From positions 1,240,001 through 1,304,000 of the forward strand of contig CBDDCT010000006.1 in assembly GCA_965226185.1 (NCBI GenBank): a stretch of DNA of 64,000 nucleotides, in the 5' to 3' direction. The translations under genes were made by a program, and so were the position numbers. This document shows, in pieces, positions 46,002 through 54,633 of the stretch; positions within the stretch are counted from its first letter, which is position 1, and every line of letters starts with the position of its first letter. Source of the stretch: CBDCYS01 sp965226185 (GTDB lineage Bacteria > Acidobacteriota > Terriglobia > Bryobacterales > UBA6623). Under the pieces are notes generated by a model. The model did not search any database. It was not told the origin of the DNA and saw only the letters and a list, made by a program, of their open reading frames with translations.

Positions 46002-46002
46002 C

Positions 46003-47238
46003 ATGGCCCGCAAGCAAGCTCAAACGCCGGAGAAGACCGCGAGTGCCGGCGGTGAAATTGTGCCAGTCGGAGACCCCGTTCAACTCAGTGAAGTTGCCGG
46101 CCGTTTGGCCAAACAACCGATCGTTGCTTTTGATACCGAGTTTCTGCGCGAAAAGACCTACTACCCCAAACTGGGTTTGATCCAAGTCGCCGACCGCGAG
46201 CGATCTTGGCTGATCGACCCGCTGTTGCTGAGCGCCGAGGACCTCCAGCCCCTGCTGCGGGTTTTCACCGACCCGGCGATCATCAAGGTTGCCCACTCTT
46301 CCGAGCAAGACCAGTCCTGTCTCTATTACGACTACGGTATCGTCGCCTCGCCGCTGTTCGATACCTCGATTGCGGCAGCGCTCACTGGACTCGGGGACCA
46401 AATCGGACTCGCTGCGCTGCTGCAGAAACTGCTGGGCGTGCAGCTACAAAAAGCCCACACGCGCACCGACTGGCTGCGGCGCCCGCTGCCCGAAGCCATG
46501 GCCAGCTACGCCCTGTTGGACGTCGAGCACCTGGTGGAAGCCGCGGAGATCCTCATGGCTGATCTCGACAGCCGAAACCGGCGCGGCTGGGTGATGAATC
46601 TCTCGGCGCAGTTCGCCGATCCAGCCCGCTACGAGCCGAACCCGGACGGGATTGCTCATCGCCTGGCATCAAATGGCGGGCTCAATCCCCAACAGTATGC
46701 GGTCCTGCGTTCGCTGACCGGCTGGAGAGAGCGCCACGCCTGCAAATCGAATATTCCGCGAAAATGGCTGGCTGAGGACCAAGTGCTGGTCAAACTAGCG
46801 CTTGCCAGCCCCTCGAAACTGGAAGAGCTGTCGCACTTCCGCGGCTTGCGCATCAAGGCTGACGGGCGCGTTGCCGGCGAGATGATGAAGGCCATCTCCG
46901 AAGGCCGGCGAACTCCCGAAGAGGAACTCGTTCAGCCTCCGAAACGCCCCAAAAAGGCGATGGATGAGGGGCCGGCGCTAAGCGTGCTCAAATGCTTCCT
47001 TGCGCTTGTCGCTCAAGAGCAAAAGGTTGCGCCGCGCTTTCTCATCGATGCCGATACGATGGCACGCCTTCTTCGTGACCGGAAAGGCTTCCGAAGCGTG
47101 GATGAGCTGCGGCAATCCAAGCTCCTCGGCGACGGGGTCGCCGACCTCATCGGAGAAGAGCTGGTTGCTGTGTTGAACGGCCAACTCGGGCTTCGCCTGT
47201 CGAACGGCCGAGTCGAGCGCTGCGAGCCTGGCCCCTGA
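46003..47238 (+). CDS. rnd: Ribonuclease D-like 3'-5' exonuclease
   Basis: About 411 residues: a DEDDy exonuclease (IVAFDTEFLREKTYYPKLGL, the second Asp region LFDTSIAAALTG, and the late YALLDVEHL with Tyr/Asp) followed by an HRDC domain (NPQQYAVLRSLTGWRERHAC) and a second helical domain. RNase D trims tRNA and other structured RNA ends. The start is uncertain: the ATG at 46003 lacks a ribosome site, and the frame stays open upstream to a TTG at 45919, across the 14-bp repeats. Confidence 0.88.
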   Translation: MARKQAQTPEKTASAGGEIVPVGDPVQLSEVAGRLAKQPIVAFDTEFLREKTYYPKLGLIQVADRERSWLIDPLLLSAEDLQPLLRVFTDPAIIKVAHSSEQDQSCLYYDYGIVASPLFDTSIAAALTGLGDQIGLAALLQKLLGVQLQKAHTRTDWLRRPLPEAMASYALLDVEHLVEAAEILMADLDSRNRRGWVMNLSAQFADPARYEPNPDGIAHRLASNGGLNPQQYAVLRSLTGWRERHACKSNIPRKWLAEDQVLVKLALASPSKLEELSHFRGLRIKADGRVAGEMMKAISEGRRTPEEELVQPPKRPKKAMDEGPALSVLKCFLALVAQEQKVAPRFLIDADTMARLLRDRKGFRSVDELRQSKLLGDGVADLIGEELVAVLNGQLGLRLSNGRVERCEPGP

Positions 47239-47331
47239 GGGCCGTTGAGCCGTTGAGCCGAGAAGCGGCGCAGGATCGTAGCCCAGCCATCTGATTGCGC
47301 TGCTTCGCGGCTCAACGGCTCAACGGATGTA
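47238..47331. repeat. GTTGAGC/GGCTCAAC repeat cluster
   Basis: GGGCCGTTGAGCCGTTGAGC at the left and CGCGGCTCAACGGCTCAACG at the right form an inverted pair around a CGGCGCAGGATCGTAGCCCA stretch. The same family is seen at 12107-12250. Confidence 0.6.
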
Positions 47332-47362
47332 TAATCTGGGTCGCGAGTGAGGTTCAGCAACC

Positions 47363-48046
47363 ATGAATGGAGTGCATGACGCCGGAGGCATGGAGTGTTA
47401 CGGTCCGGTTGTCCGGGAGGAAAACGAGCCGGTTTTTCACGCTGTATGGGAACGGCGCGTCTTCGGCCTCGCTGTCAGCTTGAGGGGCGCTGTTGGGAAT
47501 ATTGATGCGAAGCGCCATGCGATCGAGCGCATGAACCCCGCCGATTACCTGGCGCTGAGTTACTACGAGCGCTGGCTGCATCGAACGGAACTCCGCGCGA
47601 AAGAAACAGGCGTGCTCAGCGAGGACGAGTTACGCAGCGGGAACGCTTCCGGGCAGGGACGCTCCGCCCAGCCGCCGCTGCCGCCCGACGCCATATCCTC
47701 TGTCTTGAGGAAAGGGGCGCCGGCGACTCGCGAACCGCAGCGCCCCGAACCCCGCTTCAAGGTCGGCGAAACCGTGACGGCGCGAAACATGAATCCGCGC
47801 GGGCACACTCGCCTGCCCGGTTACGTTCGAGGGAAACAGGGCACGATCGAACGCATTCACGGCACTCACGTGTTTCCCGACACCAACGCTCACGGACTCG
47901 GTGAAAATCCTCAACCGCTCTATTCGGTCTGTTTTCACGCCTCCACTCTGTGGGGACGGCCGGGACCCGCGAATGACCGCGTGTGCATCGACCTCTGGGA
48001 AGACCACCTACAACCACTGAGTACGGAACATGAGCCACGAACATAG
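47363..48046 (+). CDS. nthB: Nitrile hydratase subunit beta
   Basis: A 227-residue beta subunit of nitrile hydratase, which hydrates nitriles to amides. It starts with MNGVHDAGGMECYGPVVREE, the family's conserved start, then YYERWLHRTELRAKETGVLS and the SH3-like C-domain (FKVGETVTARNMNPRGHTRL, YSVCFHASTLWGRPGPANDR). It overlaps the alpha gene by 17 nt. The order beta, alpha, activator is typical of Co-type operons. Confidence 0.92.
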   Translation: MNGVHDAGGMECYGPVVREENEPVFHAVWERRVFGLAVSLRGAVGNIDAKRHAIERMNPADYLALSYYERWLHRTELRAKETGVLSEDELRSGNASGQGRSAQPPLPPDAISSVLRKGAPATREPQRPEPRFKVGETVTARNMNPRGHTRLPGYVRGKQGTIERIHGTHVFPDTNAHGLGENPQPLYSVCFHASTLWGRPGPANDRVCIDLWEDHLQPLSTEHEPRT

Positions 48047-48442
48047 TCACCACGACGCTCCCCCGAATCCCTACCTGGAGCGAAGGCGCACGCCGGAAGA
48101 AACAGCGGAGCTTGAACAGCGCGTCAGCCGACTCGAGTCCCTCTTGATTGAGAAAGGCTATGTGTCGAAGGAAACCCTGGAAAGAGTCATCGACACCTAC
48201 GAAAACGATTTGGGCCCGATGAATGGAGCCCTAGTTGTCGCCCGTGCCTGGGTCGATCCGGATTACAAGAGGCGATTGCTGAAAGACGCTACAAGCGCCA
48301 TCGCCGAACTCGGTTTTGGCGGACTGCAAGGCGAACACATGGTGGTTGTCGAGAGTACGGCGCAAGTGCACAACGTCATTGTCTGTACGTTGTGTTCCTG
48401 CTATCCGTGGCCTGTTTTGGGCCTGCCGCCGGCCTGGTAACA

Positions 48443-50243
48443 CCTGAATTATGCACTGCGGGGTGCACCGGAGGAGGGCTGAGCCGCCAGGGGCCATTTG
48501 GGGGACCCCCGAAAACATGGGGTAATAAGGTAGGCTGGCAAAGATTTCAGCTTCGCCAGTCAACCCCAAGGAGGTCACCCAAATGGTTACCAAGCGAAAA
48601 CAGCATAGCTCCCGAAGGCCCGTCAAACAAGGCCGGGGCGCGAGGGCCCCGCGGCCCAATAAAATCGGGGCTGCCACGCCTTATCACTTCCGCGGCAAGA
48701 ATCTGACTCCCTACGGCGGCTTGCTGCCCGTCGCCACCCTGCTCGAAAAACTCGGCTTCCAGGCGCTGCTGGAAGAAACCATCACGAACAAACGAATCAC
48801 CCGTGTGATGAGCCTCTACCAGTTTGTGCTGGCCCTCGTGCTGGGCCTCTATGTCGGCTTTGCGCGGCTGAACCAACTCCGCTTCATCGCCCGCGACCCC
48901 ATCTTGACCGGCATCTTGCAAGTGACGCGTCTGCCGCCGCAGTCCACGCTGTGGCGCTTTCTGGCCTCGCTGCACCTCAACGTGGCGAAGCAGATCCTTT
49001 CCATTCAGCGCCAGCTGCGGGAACGAGTCTGGGCCGCGGCCCAGGTGAAATTGGAGACGGTGACGCTGGACACCGACACCACCGTGCACACGCTCTACGG
49101 CCGCCAGATGGGCGGGCGCAAGAGTTACAACCCCAAGAACAAGGGCAAGCGCAGCTACCAGCCGATACTGACTTTCCTGGCCGAGACGCGCGAATACCTG
49201 ATGGGCGGGTTGCGCAACGGCGACCGGCCCACGGGCCGGCAGATCGCCGCCCACCTCGAGAGCGCCTTTCGGGCTTTGCCGCACGGCGTGAAGAAAATCC
49301 TGGCGCGGGCCGATTCCGGGTTTTATTGCTGGGAGGCGGTGGAGGCCTATGAAAAGGCGGCTTGTCAGTTCGTCATCGTGGCGCGCAAGACCAGGCGGCT
49401 GGTCGAGCAGTTGCAGCAAGCGGCCTGGAAGCCCTCGCCCCACAGCGATGCGGATGCGGAATGCGAATTCCTCTACCAGCCGCAGGGCTGGGCGCGGGCC
49501 TGTCGTTTCCTGGCGCTGCGTTACGAAAACGAACCCGCGGCCGGCGCGGCCGAGCAATACCAGCTGTTTGCCACCAGCGCTTACACCTACCGCGTGTTTG
49601 TCACCAACCTGGCCGAACCGATCGCGGCGGTGGTGTGGTTTTACAATCAGCGCGCCGCAGCCGAGAACCTCATCAAGGAGGCCAACAACGACGCCGGGCT
49701 GGCGGCCCATCCCTCGCGCCGCTTTGACATGAACCGCAATCACTTTCAGCTGGCCATGCTGGCCTACAACCTCAACTGCTGGCTGCTGCTGTTCAACCGC
49801 GAAGCCCAAGCCAGCGTGGAGACACTGCGGCACACCACCCTGGCGACGGCGCGGCTGCGCTTTCTGTTCGTGGCGGCCAAGATCTGGCGGCACGCCGGCA
49901 GAACGGGTGTCAGCTACAGCGATCATTATGAGGAAAAGGGCCTGTTTGAACGGCTGATGCGGCGGCTGCGGGCGATGGGGCCACCGGGATCGAGCTTCGC
50001 GCCGGTGGTGGAGGGTGCGCTGAGTTGAGGGGCGCTCCATGCATAAAATTTCATGCACTCGCCGCAACGTACTGGGAACACGCCGCTTGCCCGCCCGCTT
50101 TTGCCCGCCGGGATTGGCAGGCGGCTCAAACAGGGAGGGAAACAGAGGAAAAGACGACTTGCTAAATCACTGAGTTGACACGACTGCCGCTACCGCCACA
50201 ACTCCATCGGCGATGGCTACGCCGAATCGGTGCATAATTCAGG
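48443..50243 (+). mobile_element. Full-length IS1380-family element, copy B (1801 bp)
   Basis: The same 13-bp terminal repeats as copy A, at 48443-48455 and 50231-50243. It lacks the 26-bp duplication and is probably the intact form. The five bases left of it are TAACA (48438-48442), as in copy A; those at the right are TATAA, the native continuation of the interrupted gene. Confidence 0.93.
48583..50028 (+). CDS. IS1380-family transposase (copy B, intact)
   Basis: A 481-residue DDE transposase, identical to copy A over the first ~466 residues by inspection. It has an undisturbed C-terminus (PPGSSFAPVVEGALS) and the same catalytic Asp/Asp/Glu positions (about 163/165, 244, 361). AAGGAGG precedes the ATG. 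It is the best candidate for the active transposase that could also mobilise the deletion derivative at 98-629. Confidence 0.95.
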   Translation: MVTKRKQHSSRRPVKQGRGARAPRPNKIGAATPYHFRGKNLTPYGGLLPVATLLEKLGFQALLEETITNKRITRVMSLYQFVLALVLGLYVGFARLNQLRFIARDPILTGILQVTRLPPQSTLWRFLASLHLNVAKQILSIQRQLRERVWAAAQVKLETVTLDTDTTVHTLYGRQMGGRKSYNPKNKGKRSYQPILTFLAETREYLMGGLRNGDRPTGRQIAAHLESAFRALPHGVKKILARADSGFYCWEAVEAYEKAACQFVIVARKTRRLVEQLQQAAWKPSPHSDADAECEFLYQPQGWARACRFLALRYENEPAAGAAEQYQLFATSAYTYRVFVTNLAEPIAAVVWFYNQRAAAENLIKEANNDAGLAAHPSRRFDMNRNHFQLAMLAYNLNCWLLLFNREAQASVETLRHTTLATARLRFLFVAAKIWRHAGRTGVSYSDHYEEKGLFERLMRRLRAMGPPGSSFAPVVEGALS

Positions 50244-50502
50244 TATAAGAGCATGGCCTATCGCTCCCGTGTCGTGATCGATCCCCGCGGCGTGCTGAAG
50301 GAATTCGGCCTGGAGCTCGATGACTCCGTCGAAGTACGAGTGTGGGATAGCAGCGCCGAGATTCGTTACCTGGTTCTCCCGGAAAGACCGCCGGACACCG
50401 GCGACTGGAGCGAAGAGCAACTGGCGGCGCTCGTGAAGCGGGATGCCATGATCGGCGTGACCAAGGTTCAAGTTCCGGCCCTGGCGGGCGAAGGCGGTAG
50501 CG

Positions 50503-50832
50503 ATGGCTGATCCCTCGATGACTGATCGCTTGGCTGATTCGAACATCGCCGAAATGGAAGGCACGGCAGGCCTTCCGCGCAAGAATGGGGAGCTGGTATT
50601 CCATGACGATTGGGAGCGCAGAGCGTTTGCCATGGCGGTGGCTCTTTGTGAGAATGGTCACTACTCATGGGACGAGTTTCGCGCCCACTTGATCGCCGCG
50701 ATCAGCGCCAGCGGCGAAACGCCGGAGCATCCGTGTCCCGGCGAGCCCGGATACTACGAGCACTGGACGAGTTCGCTTGAGAAGGTGCTGGCGGAGAAAG
50801 GGCTCCTTCAAGACAGCGCCCCGCCGCGATGA
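50503..50832 (+). CDS. Nitrile hydratase accessory/activator protein
   Basis: A 109-residue protein of the P14K/NhlE-like type, similar to the N-terminal part of the beta subunit (GLPRKNGELVFHDDWERRAF, YSWDEFRAHLIAAI, YYEHWTSSLEKVLAEKGLL). These proteins deliver the alpha subunit with cobalt during maturation. It starts 8 nt before the alpha gene's stop. Intact, but probably without a partner because alpha is split. Confidence 0.88.
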   Translation: MADPSMTDRLADSNIAEMEGTAGLPRKNGELVFHDDWERRAFAMAVALCENGHYSWDEFRAHLIAAISASGETPEHPCPGEPGYYEHWTSSLEKVLAEKGLLQDSAPPR

Positions 50833-51350
50833 CCCTCAGGCGAACCGAAGACAACATGAATTCTCGGCAACCATCACGGAATCGGCAGGCTCGGGATCAA
50901 TCGCCGGAGCAGTCTCCTAACAACCTGATCAACGTCACAACGCTGACCGGACAGCAACAAGAGATTCGTCATCAGGAGGGGCACATCCTCGTCTGCGAAG
51001 GCTGCTGCTGCGGAAATACAGAGAAGGGATTTCCAGCGGTTCCGAAGCAAGCGTGGAAATCAGAATGGAAGGCTCGGGGGATTCGGAAACGAGTCCATCT
51101 CACCATCGCGGGTTGCCTGGGGCCATGCCCGCTGGGCAATGTCGTGATGGTGATCTTTGGTGGCGCATGCGTGTGGTTGCAAGCGATCGATTCGCCGCGG
51201 CAGGTTCGGCGGGTGTACGACTATGTTGAGGCCATGATGGCAGCCGGAGGTTATCTCCCGCCCCCCGCGAAGCTCGAGCCGCACCACTTCACCCGCTACG
51301 ACTTCGATACAAAAAGTTGCTCTGCTAACTCCGAGCTGATCCCTGCTTAG
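50829..51350 (+). CDS. Thioredoxin-like 2Fe-2S ferredoxin domain protein
   Basis: A 173-residue protein. The Cys pattern VCEGCCCGNTEKGFPAVPKQ plus GCLGPCPLGNVV matches the thioredoxin-like ferredoxin fold, with a CCC cluster unusual for plain electron carriers. Related proteins often sit next to cobalt-uptake or cobalamin genes, so here it may help cobalt supply or redox maturation of nitrile hydratase (inference). Its ATG overlaps the activator's stop (ATGA). The C-terminus (HHFTRYDFDTKSCSANSELI) is unusual. Confidence 0.75.
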   Translation: MTLRRTEDNMNSRQPSRNRQARDQSPEQSPNNLINVTTLTGQQQEIRHQEGHILVCEGCCCGNTEKGFPAVPKQAWKSEWKARGIRKRVHLTIAGCLGPCPLGNVVMVIFGGACVWLQAIDSPRQVRRVYDYVEAMMAAGGYLPPPAKLEPHHFTRYDFDTKSCSANSELIPA

Positions 51351-51376
51351 CCCAACTACGAGGGCTCATCCCGAGG

Positions 51377-51850
51377 CTAATCCAGCACCGCCGCGAACAC
51401 GCGGGCCGCCATGTCGGCTTCCTTTTCAGGCAAGCCGATCACGCCGGCCAGCGACCTTCCTTTCTGGAACACCAGCACCGGCTGATCGCCATCGTGGCCG
51501 AAATAGCCGCCCATGTAGGCAAGGTACTTCGGGTCCGTCAGGTCATCCCTGAAATCCACGAGTAGAAACGCCGCCTTCTCGGCCGAGTCAACTCGCGTTA
51601 GGAACTGCTGGTAGCTCTTGTCCCCTTGCTTGTATTCGGCGAGGTTGCCGCCAGGCAGGTAGTCCTTTCCGAGGAGGTTGTCTTTGACAAAGTCGATCTT
51701 GACGCGGTTGTCCGAGGTGAATCGGTGTGATTCATCGGCTACCTCCACCACGGGACGCTTCGGGGCTTTCTTCCGCGCGGGCTGATCGCTCGGAATACTG
51801 CAAGCAGCCAAGCAGAGCAACGGTGTGATCACCAGCCATCGTCGTTTCAT
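51377..51850 (-). CDS. Small lipoprotein of unknown function
   Basis: 157 residues. The lipobox LAAC lies in ITPLLCLAACSIPSDQPARK. The mature part begins Lys/Pro-rich and then reads DFVKDNLLGKDYLPGGNLAE and AAFLLVDFRDDLTDPKYLAY, somewhat thioredoxin-like. It is convergent with the ferredoxin gene. No family was recognised. Confidence 0.7.
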   Translation of the reverse strand: MKRRWLVITPLLCLAACSIPSDQPARKKAPKRPVVEVADESHRFTSDNRVKIDFVKDNLLGKDYLPGGNLAEYKQGDKSYQQFLTRVDSAEKAAFLLVDFRDDLTDPKYLAYMGGYFGHDGDQPVLVFQKGRSLAGVIGLPEKEADMAARVFAAVLD

Positions 51851-52077
51851 TGCGGGGACTCCTGGATATTTGTTCCATCGTAGCCGCCTGGAGGAGGTTT
51901 CCGATGATTTCGCGAGGCGGGAAGCATTTTAACAGATCCCGGAGTGCGGCAACGGGATCGATACGTCCGCGTTGTGCTTCAACGTGGTGCGAGCCAGGTT
52001 AAATTCAGCGTCATCATTCGGCCCAGCACGGCGGAGAGTCGGTACAATGGCGTTCGGATGTTGCTCAGCCAGTTAAA

Positions 52078-54633
52078 TTGCCAGTTGTCACTCAGGGGCG
52101 GCGCCCCTTGGGACTCGTCGCCTGTTTGATCCTGCTGGGCCTCCCGGGCGCTCCAATAGCACTCGCGCAGGCGGGAGTCCCATCCGCTGCCGGGGAGCCG
52201 TCATGGCAGGAGAATCAGGGCGGAAGCCCCCTCCCCGGGCTTGTTGCGACGATCCACGATGACAGGCATTCGGTGAAATTGATTGCGCCGACGCCGAACT
52301 TCTACCTGGACGCCGGCGAGTCTTTGCACCCTTCTTTGTCGCGGAGTTTCAAGGCGGAGTGGAAGGGCTTCCTCTCCATCTTGAGATCCGGGCGCTATCT
52401 GTTTGACGGTGGCGGGGCGGAGATCTACATCGGCGGCAATCTGGTCCCCGACGCCGGCGTGGAGCTGGAGACGGGCCGCCACCCGGTCACCATACGGTAT
52501 CAGCGTGAGCCGGGGGAGGCCCGGTTGCGGCTTCGCTGGAAGGCCGCCCATTTCCCCATGGAACCGATTCCGCTCTCGCGCTTCAGCCATGCGCCAGCCA
52601 GCGGGCCTAGCCCTCAGGACGAGCTTGCCGAAAAGGGGCGGCTGCTCGCCGAAGAGTTCGGCTGCGTGAACTGCCATCGAACAGATTCCGCTTCGTTGCG
52701 TGGCCGCCAAGGCCCGGACTTGACTTCTATGGGAAGCCGGGTGAGTTCCCGCTGGCTCTACCATTGGCTCGGAGACCCCCAGGCCTTTCGGCCGGGCTCG
52801 GTGATGCCGCGGCAGCTCGACGAACAGCAGCGCCGCGATGTGACCAGCTATCTGCTCTCGCTCGGCGGCGGCGGCGACTTCGAGCATAAACGCATGTCGA
52901 ACGAACGGGGCCCCTACTTCGGGCGCGAAACCTACAGCACGATTGGTTGCGCCGCCTGCCACCAACAGCCGGGGTTGTCGCTCGATGGCATGGGCTCGAA
53001 GATGTCCCTGGACGCTCTGAAGGCTTATCTCAAGGACCCGTCGCGGTTCGACGCGGGCGGGCGAATGCCGTCGATGATGCTGAGCGACGAGGAAGCCTAC
53101 AATTTGGCTGCCTTGCTCACGCGATCGAGAAATGAGGCGTTCGAGCAACCCTGGGAACCAGGAGACGCAGCCCGCGGCCGAAGGTTGGTGCAGTCGTTTG
53201 GGTGTCTTTCGTGCCACGCACTGAAAGAAAGGCGGGAAGGCGCGGGCTTGCTTGAGAACCAACAAGCCGCTCCCCGGCTCGAAGAGCTTTCGCCCGAGCG
53301 CGGCTGCTTGGCCGGCGATCCTAGCGGCGTTCCCGTTTACCATTTGCGCGAGGATGAGCGGTCGGCCCTAAGGGCTTTCGTGGTGACTTTTCGCAAGAAT
53401 CCCGACCGTAGTCCAGCCCCGGTTTATGATTTTCGTCGCCGCGCGCAACAGTTTCGTTGTGTAGCGTGTCACGAAACGGATCATGGCGGCCCAACCGCTT
53501 CATTGGCCGAGAAGGCTCCCTCGCTGGCCGGCGCCGGAGCGAAGCTGCGCCGGGCTTGGGTCAGCGACGTGATGACGAAACAGAAAAGGACCCGCGCGGA
53601 GGGCGATCTGCGAATGCCTCACTACGGCGCGGCTTACGCCGCTGAGTTCAGCGCCGCCATGGCCAAGGTGTCCGGCACCGGTCCGAATGATGAGGAAGCG
53701 GGGCCGGCTGTGTCCGCCAACCAGGAGTCCGCCGGCGCCGGGCTGCTGGGAACGAATTCGGCAAAGCAGGGCATGAGCTGCATCGGTTGCCATGGCTTCG
53801 GCGAGCACGGGCCGCTGGGAGAAGACGGACCCCACCTGAGCCAGACCGCCGAGCGGCTGCGATTCGACTGGTTCCAGCGCTGGATGCGGAATCCGGCCCG
53901 AATCCTCTCGGGCACATCGATGCCGAACTATTTCAGCTCCACCCCCCCGGACGAAGCGGATAAGACCATCGAAACTCTCTGGGCGGCATTCTCCATGGGC
54001 GCTCGCATGCCCCTGCCCGATGGGTTCCGAACAGAAAACACCCCACCGGATGCCGAGGCCAGACCGGTCCCCGGCTCCGAGGCGATTGTGATCCGGTTTT
54101 ATATGCCGGAAGCGACGCCCGCCGCGATCGCTGTCGGGCTGCCGGACAACGTTTCGTATTGCTTCGATGCCGGCGAGGTTCGTTTGCGGTATGCCTGGCT
54201 GGGCGGTTTTGTTGATATGACCGGGACGCTCATCGAGAAGCGGGACAGTGTTACCAACCTAACGCGAACCGCTGATTTGATCGGCGATATTTTCTATCGA
54301 ACGGCCGAGTTTCCAATACGCATCGGCTCGCTGGACCGTATACCGCAGCGGCGTTTTCGCGGGTATCGCATGATCGATGGACGTCCCCGGTTCCACTACC
54401 AGGTTGACGGGATCGATGTTTACGAAACGGTGGTGGCGGCGGACGGGAATCGGGGCATTGTTCGCCAGTTCACGATCGCCCGGGTTGAGGGGCCGGCGTG
54501 GTTTCTGGTGGGAAATCCAGAGGGGGTCGAGGTGACCTCGACGCTGGGGCAAGCGGTCGAGGGGAAGCTTGAAATTCCACGGGGAAGGGACGTTCGCTTC
54601 GATGTGACGATCATCAAACGGGAGACGAAGTGA
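52078..54633 (+). CDS. PA14-domain pentaheme cytochrome c
   Basis: About 851 residues with a signal peptide (GLVACLILLGLPGAPIALAQ). Domains: a PA14-like carbohydrate-binding beta-domain at about residues 60-180 (FKAEWKGFLSILRSGRYLFD, GGGAEIYIGGNLV); five CxxCH sites (CVNCH, CAACH, CLSCH, CVACH, CIGCH) at about 200-570; and a C-terminal beta domain of unknown role (FRGYRMIDGRPRFHYQVDGI). It looks like a periplasmic sugar-oxidation electron acceptor. The start is poorly supported: a TTG at 52078 with no ribosome site. Its stop overlaps the next gene, so the two are coupled. Confidence 0.82.
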   Translation: MPVVTQGRRPLGLVACLILLGLPGAPIALAQAGVPSAAGEPSWQENQGGSPLPGLVATIHDDRHSVKLIAPTPNFYLDAGESLHPSLSRSFKAEWKGFLSILRSGRYLFDGGGAEIYIGGNLVPDAGVELETGRHPVTIRYQREPGEARLRLRWKAAHFPMEPIPLSRFSHAPASGPSPQDELAEKGRLLAEEFGCVNCHRTDSASLRGRQGPDLTSMGSRVSSRWLYHWLGDPQAFRPGSVMPRQLDEQQRRDVTSYLLSLGGGGDFEHKRMSNERGPYFGRETYSTIGCAACHQQPGLSLDGMGSKMSLDALKAYLKDPSRFDAGGRMPSMMLSDEEAYNLAALLTRSRNEAFEQPWEPGDAARGRRLVQSFGCLSCHALKERREGAGLLENQQAAPRLEELSPERGCLAGDPSGVPVYHLREDERSALRAFVVTFRKNPDRSPAPVYDFRRRAQQFRCVACHETDHGGPTASLAEKAPSLAGAGAKLRRAWVSDVMTKQKRTRAEGDLRMPHYGAAYAAEFSAAMAKVSGTGPNDEEAGPAVSANQESAGAGLLGTNSAKQGMSCIGCHGFGEHGPLGEDGPHLSQTAERLRFDWFQRWMRNPARILSGTSMPNYFSSTPPDEADKTIETLWAAFSMGARMPLPDGFRTENTPPDAEARPVPGSEAIVIRFYMPEATPAAIAVGLPDNVSYCFDAGEVRLRYAWLGGFVDMTGTLIEKRDSVTNLTRTADLIGDIFYRTAEFPIRIGSLDRIPQRRFRGYRMIDGRPRFHYQVDGIDVYETVVAADGNRGIVRQFTIARVEGPAWFLVGNPEGVEVTSTLGQAVEGKLEIPRGRDVRFDVTIIKRETK

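Larger units (their letters stand above)
48030..50510 (+). pseudogene. nthA: Nitrile hydratase subunit alpha, split by IS1380
   Basis: The 5' part (48030-48437) ends VCTLCSCYPWPVLGLPPAW. It contains the metal site CTLCSC whose Thr is typical of cobalt-type enzymes. The 3' part (50244-50510) continues YKSMAYRSRVVIDPRGVLKE. Joining 48437 to 50244 gives PPAWYKSMAYRSRVVID with no frame change, a protein of about 224 residues. As it stands the gene stops at TAA right after Trp, so the C-terminal 88 residues are lost. The host probably has no active enzyme from this operon. Confidence 0.93.
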
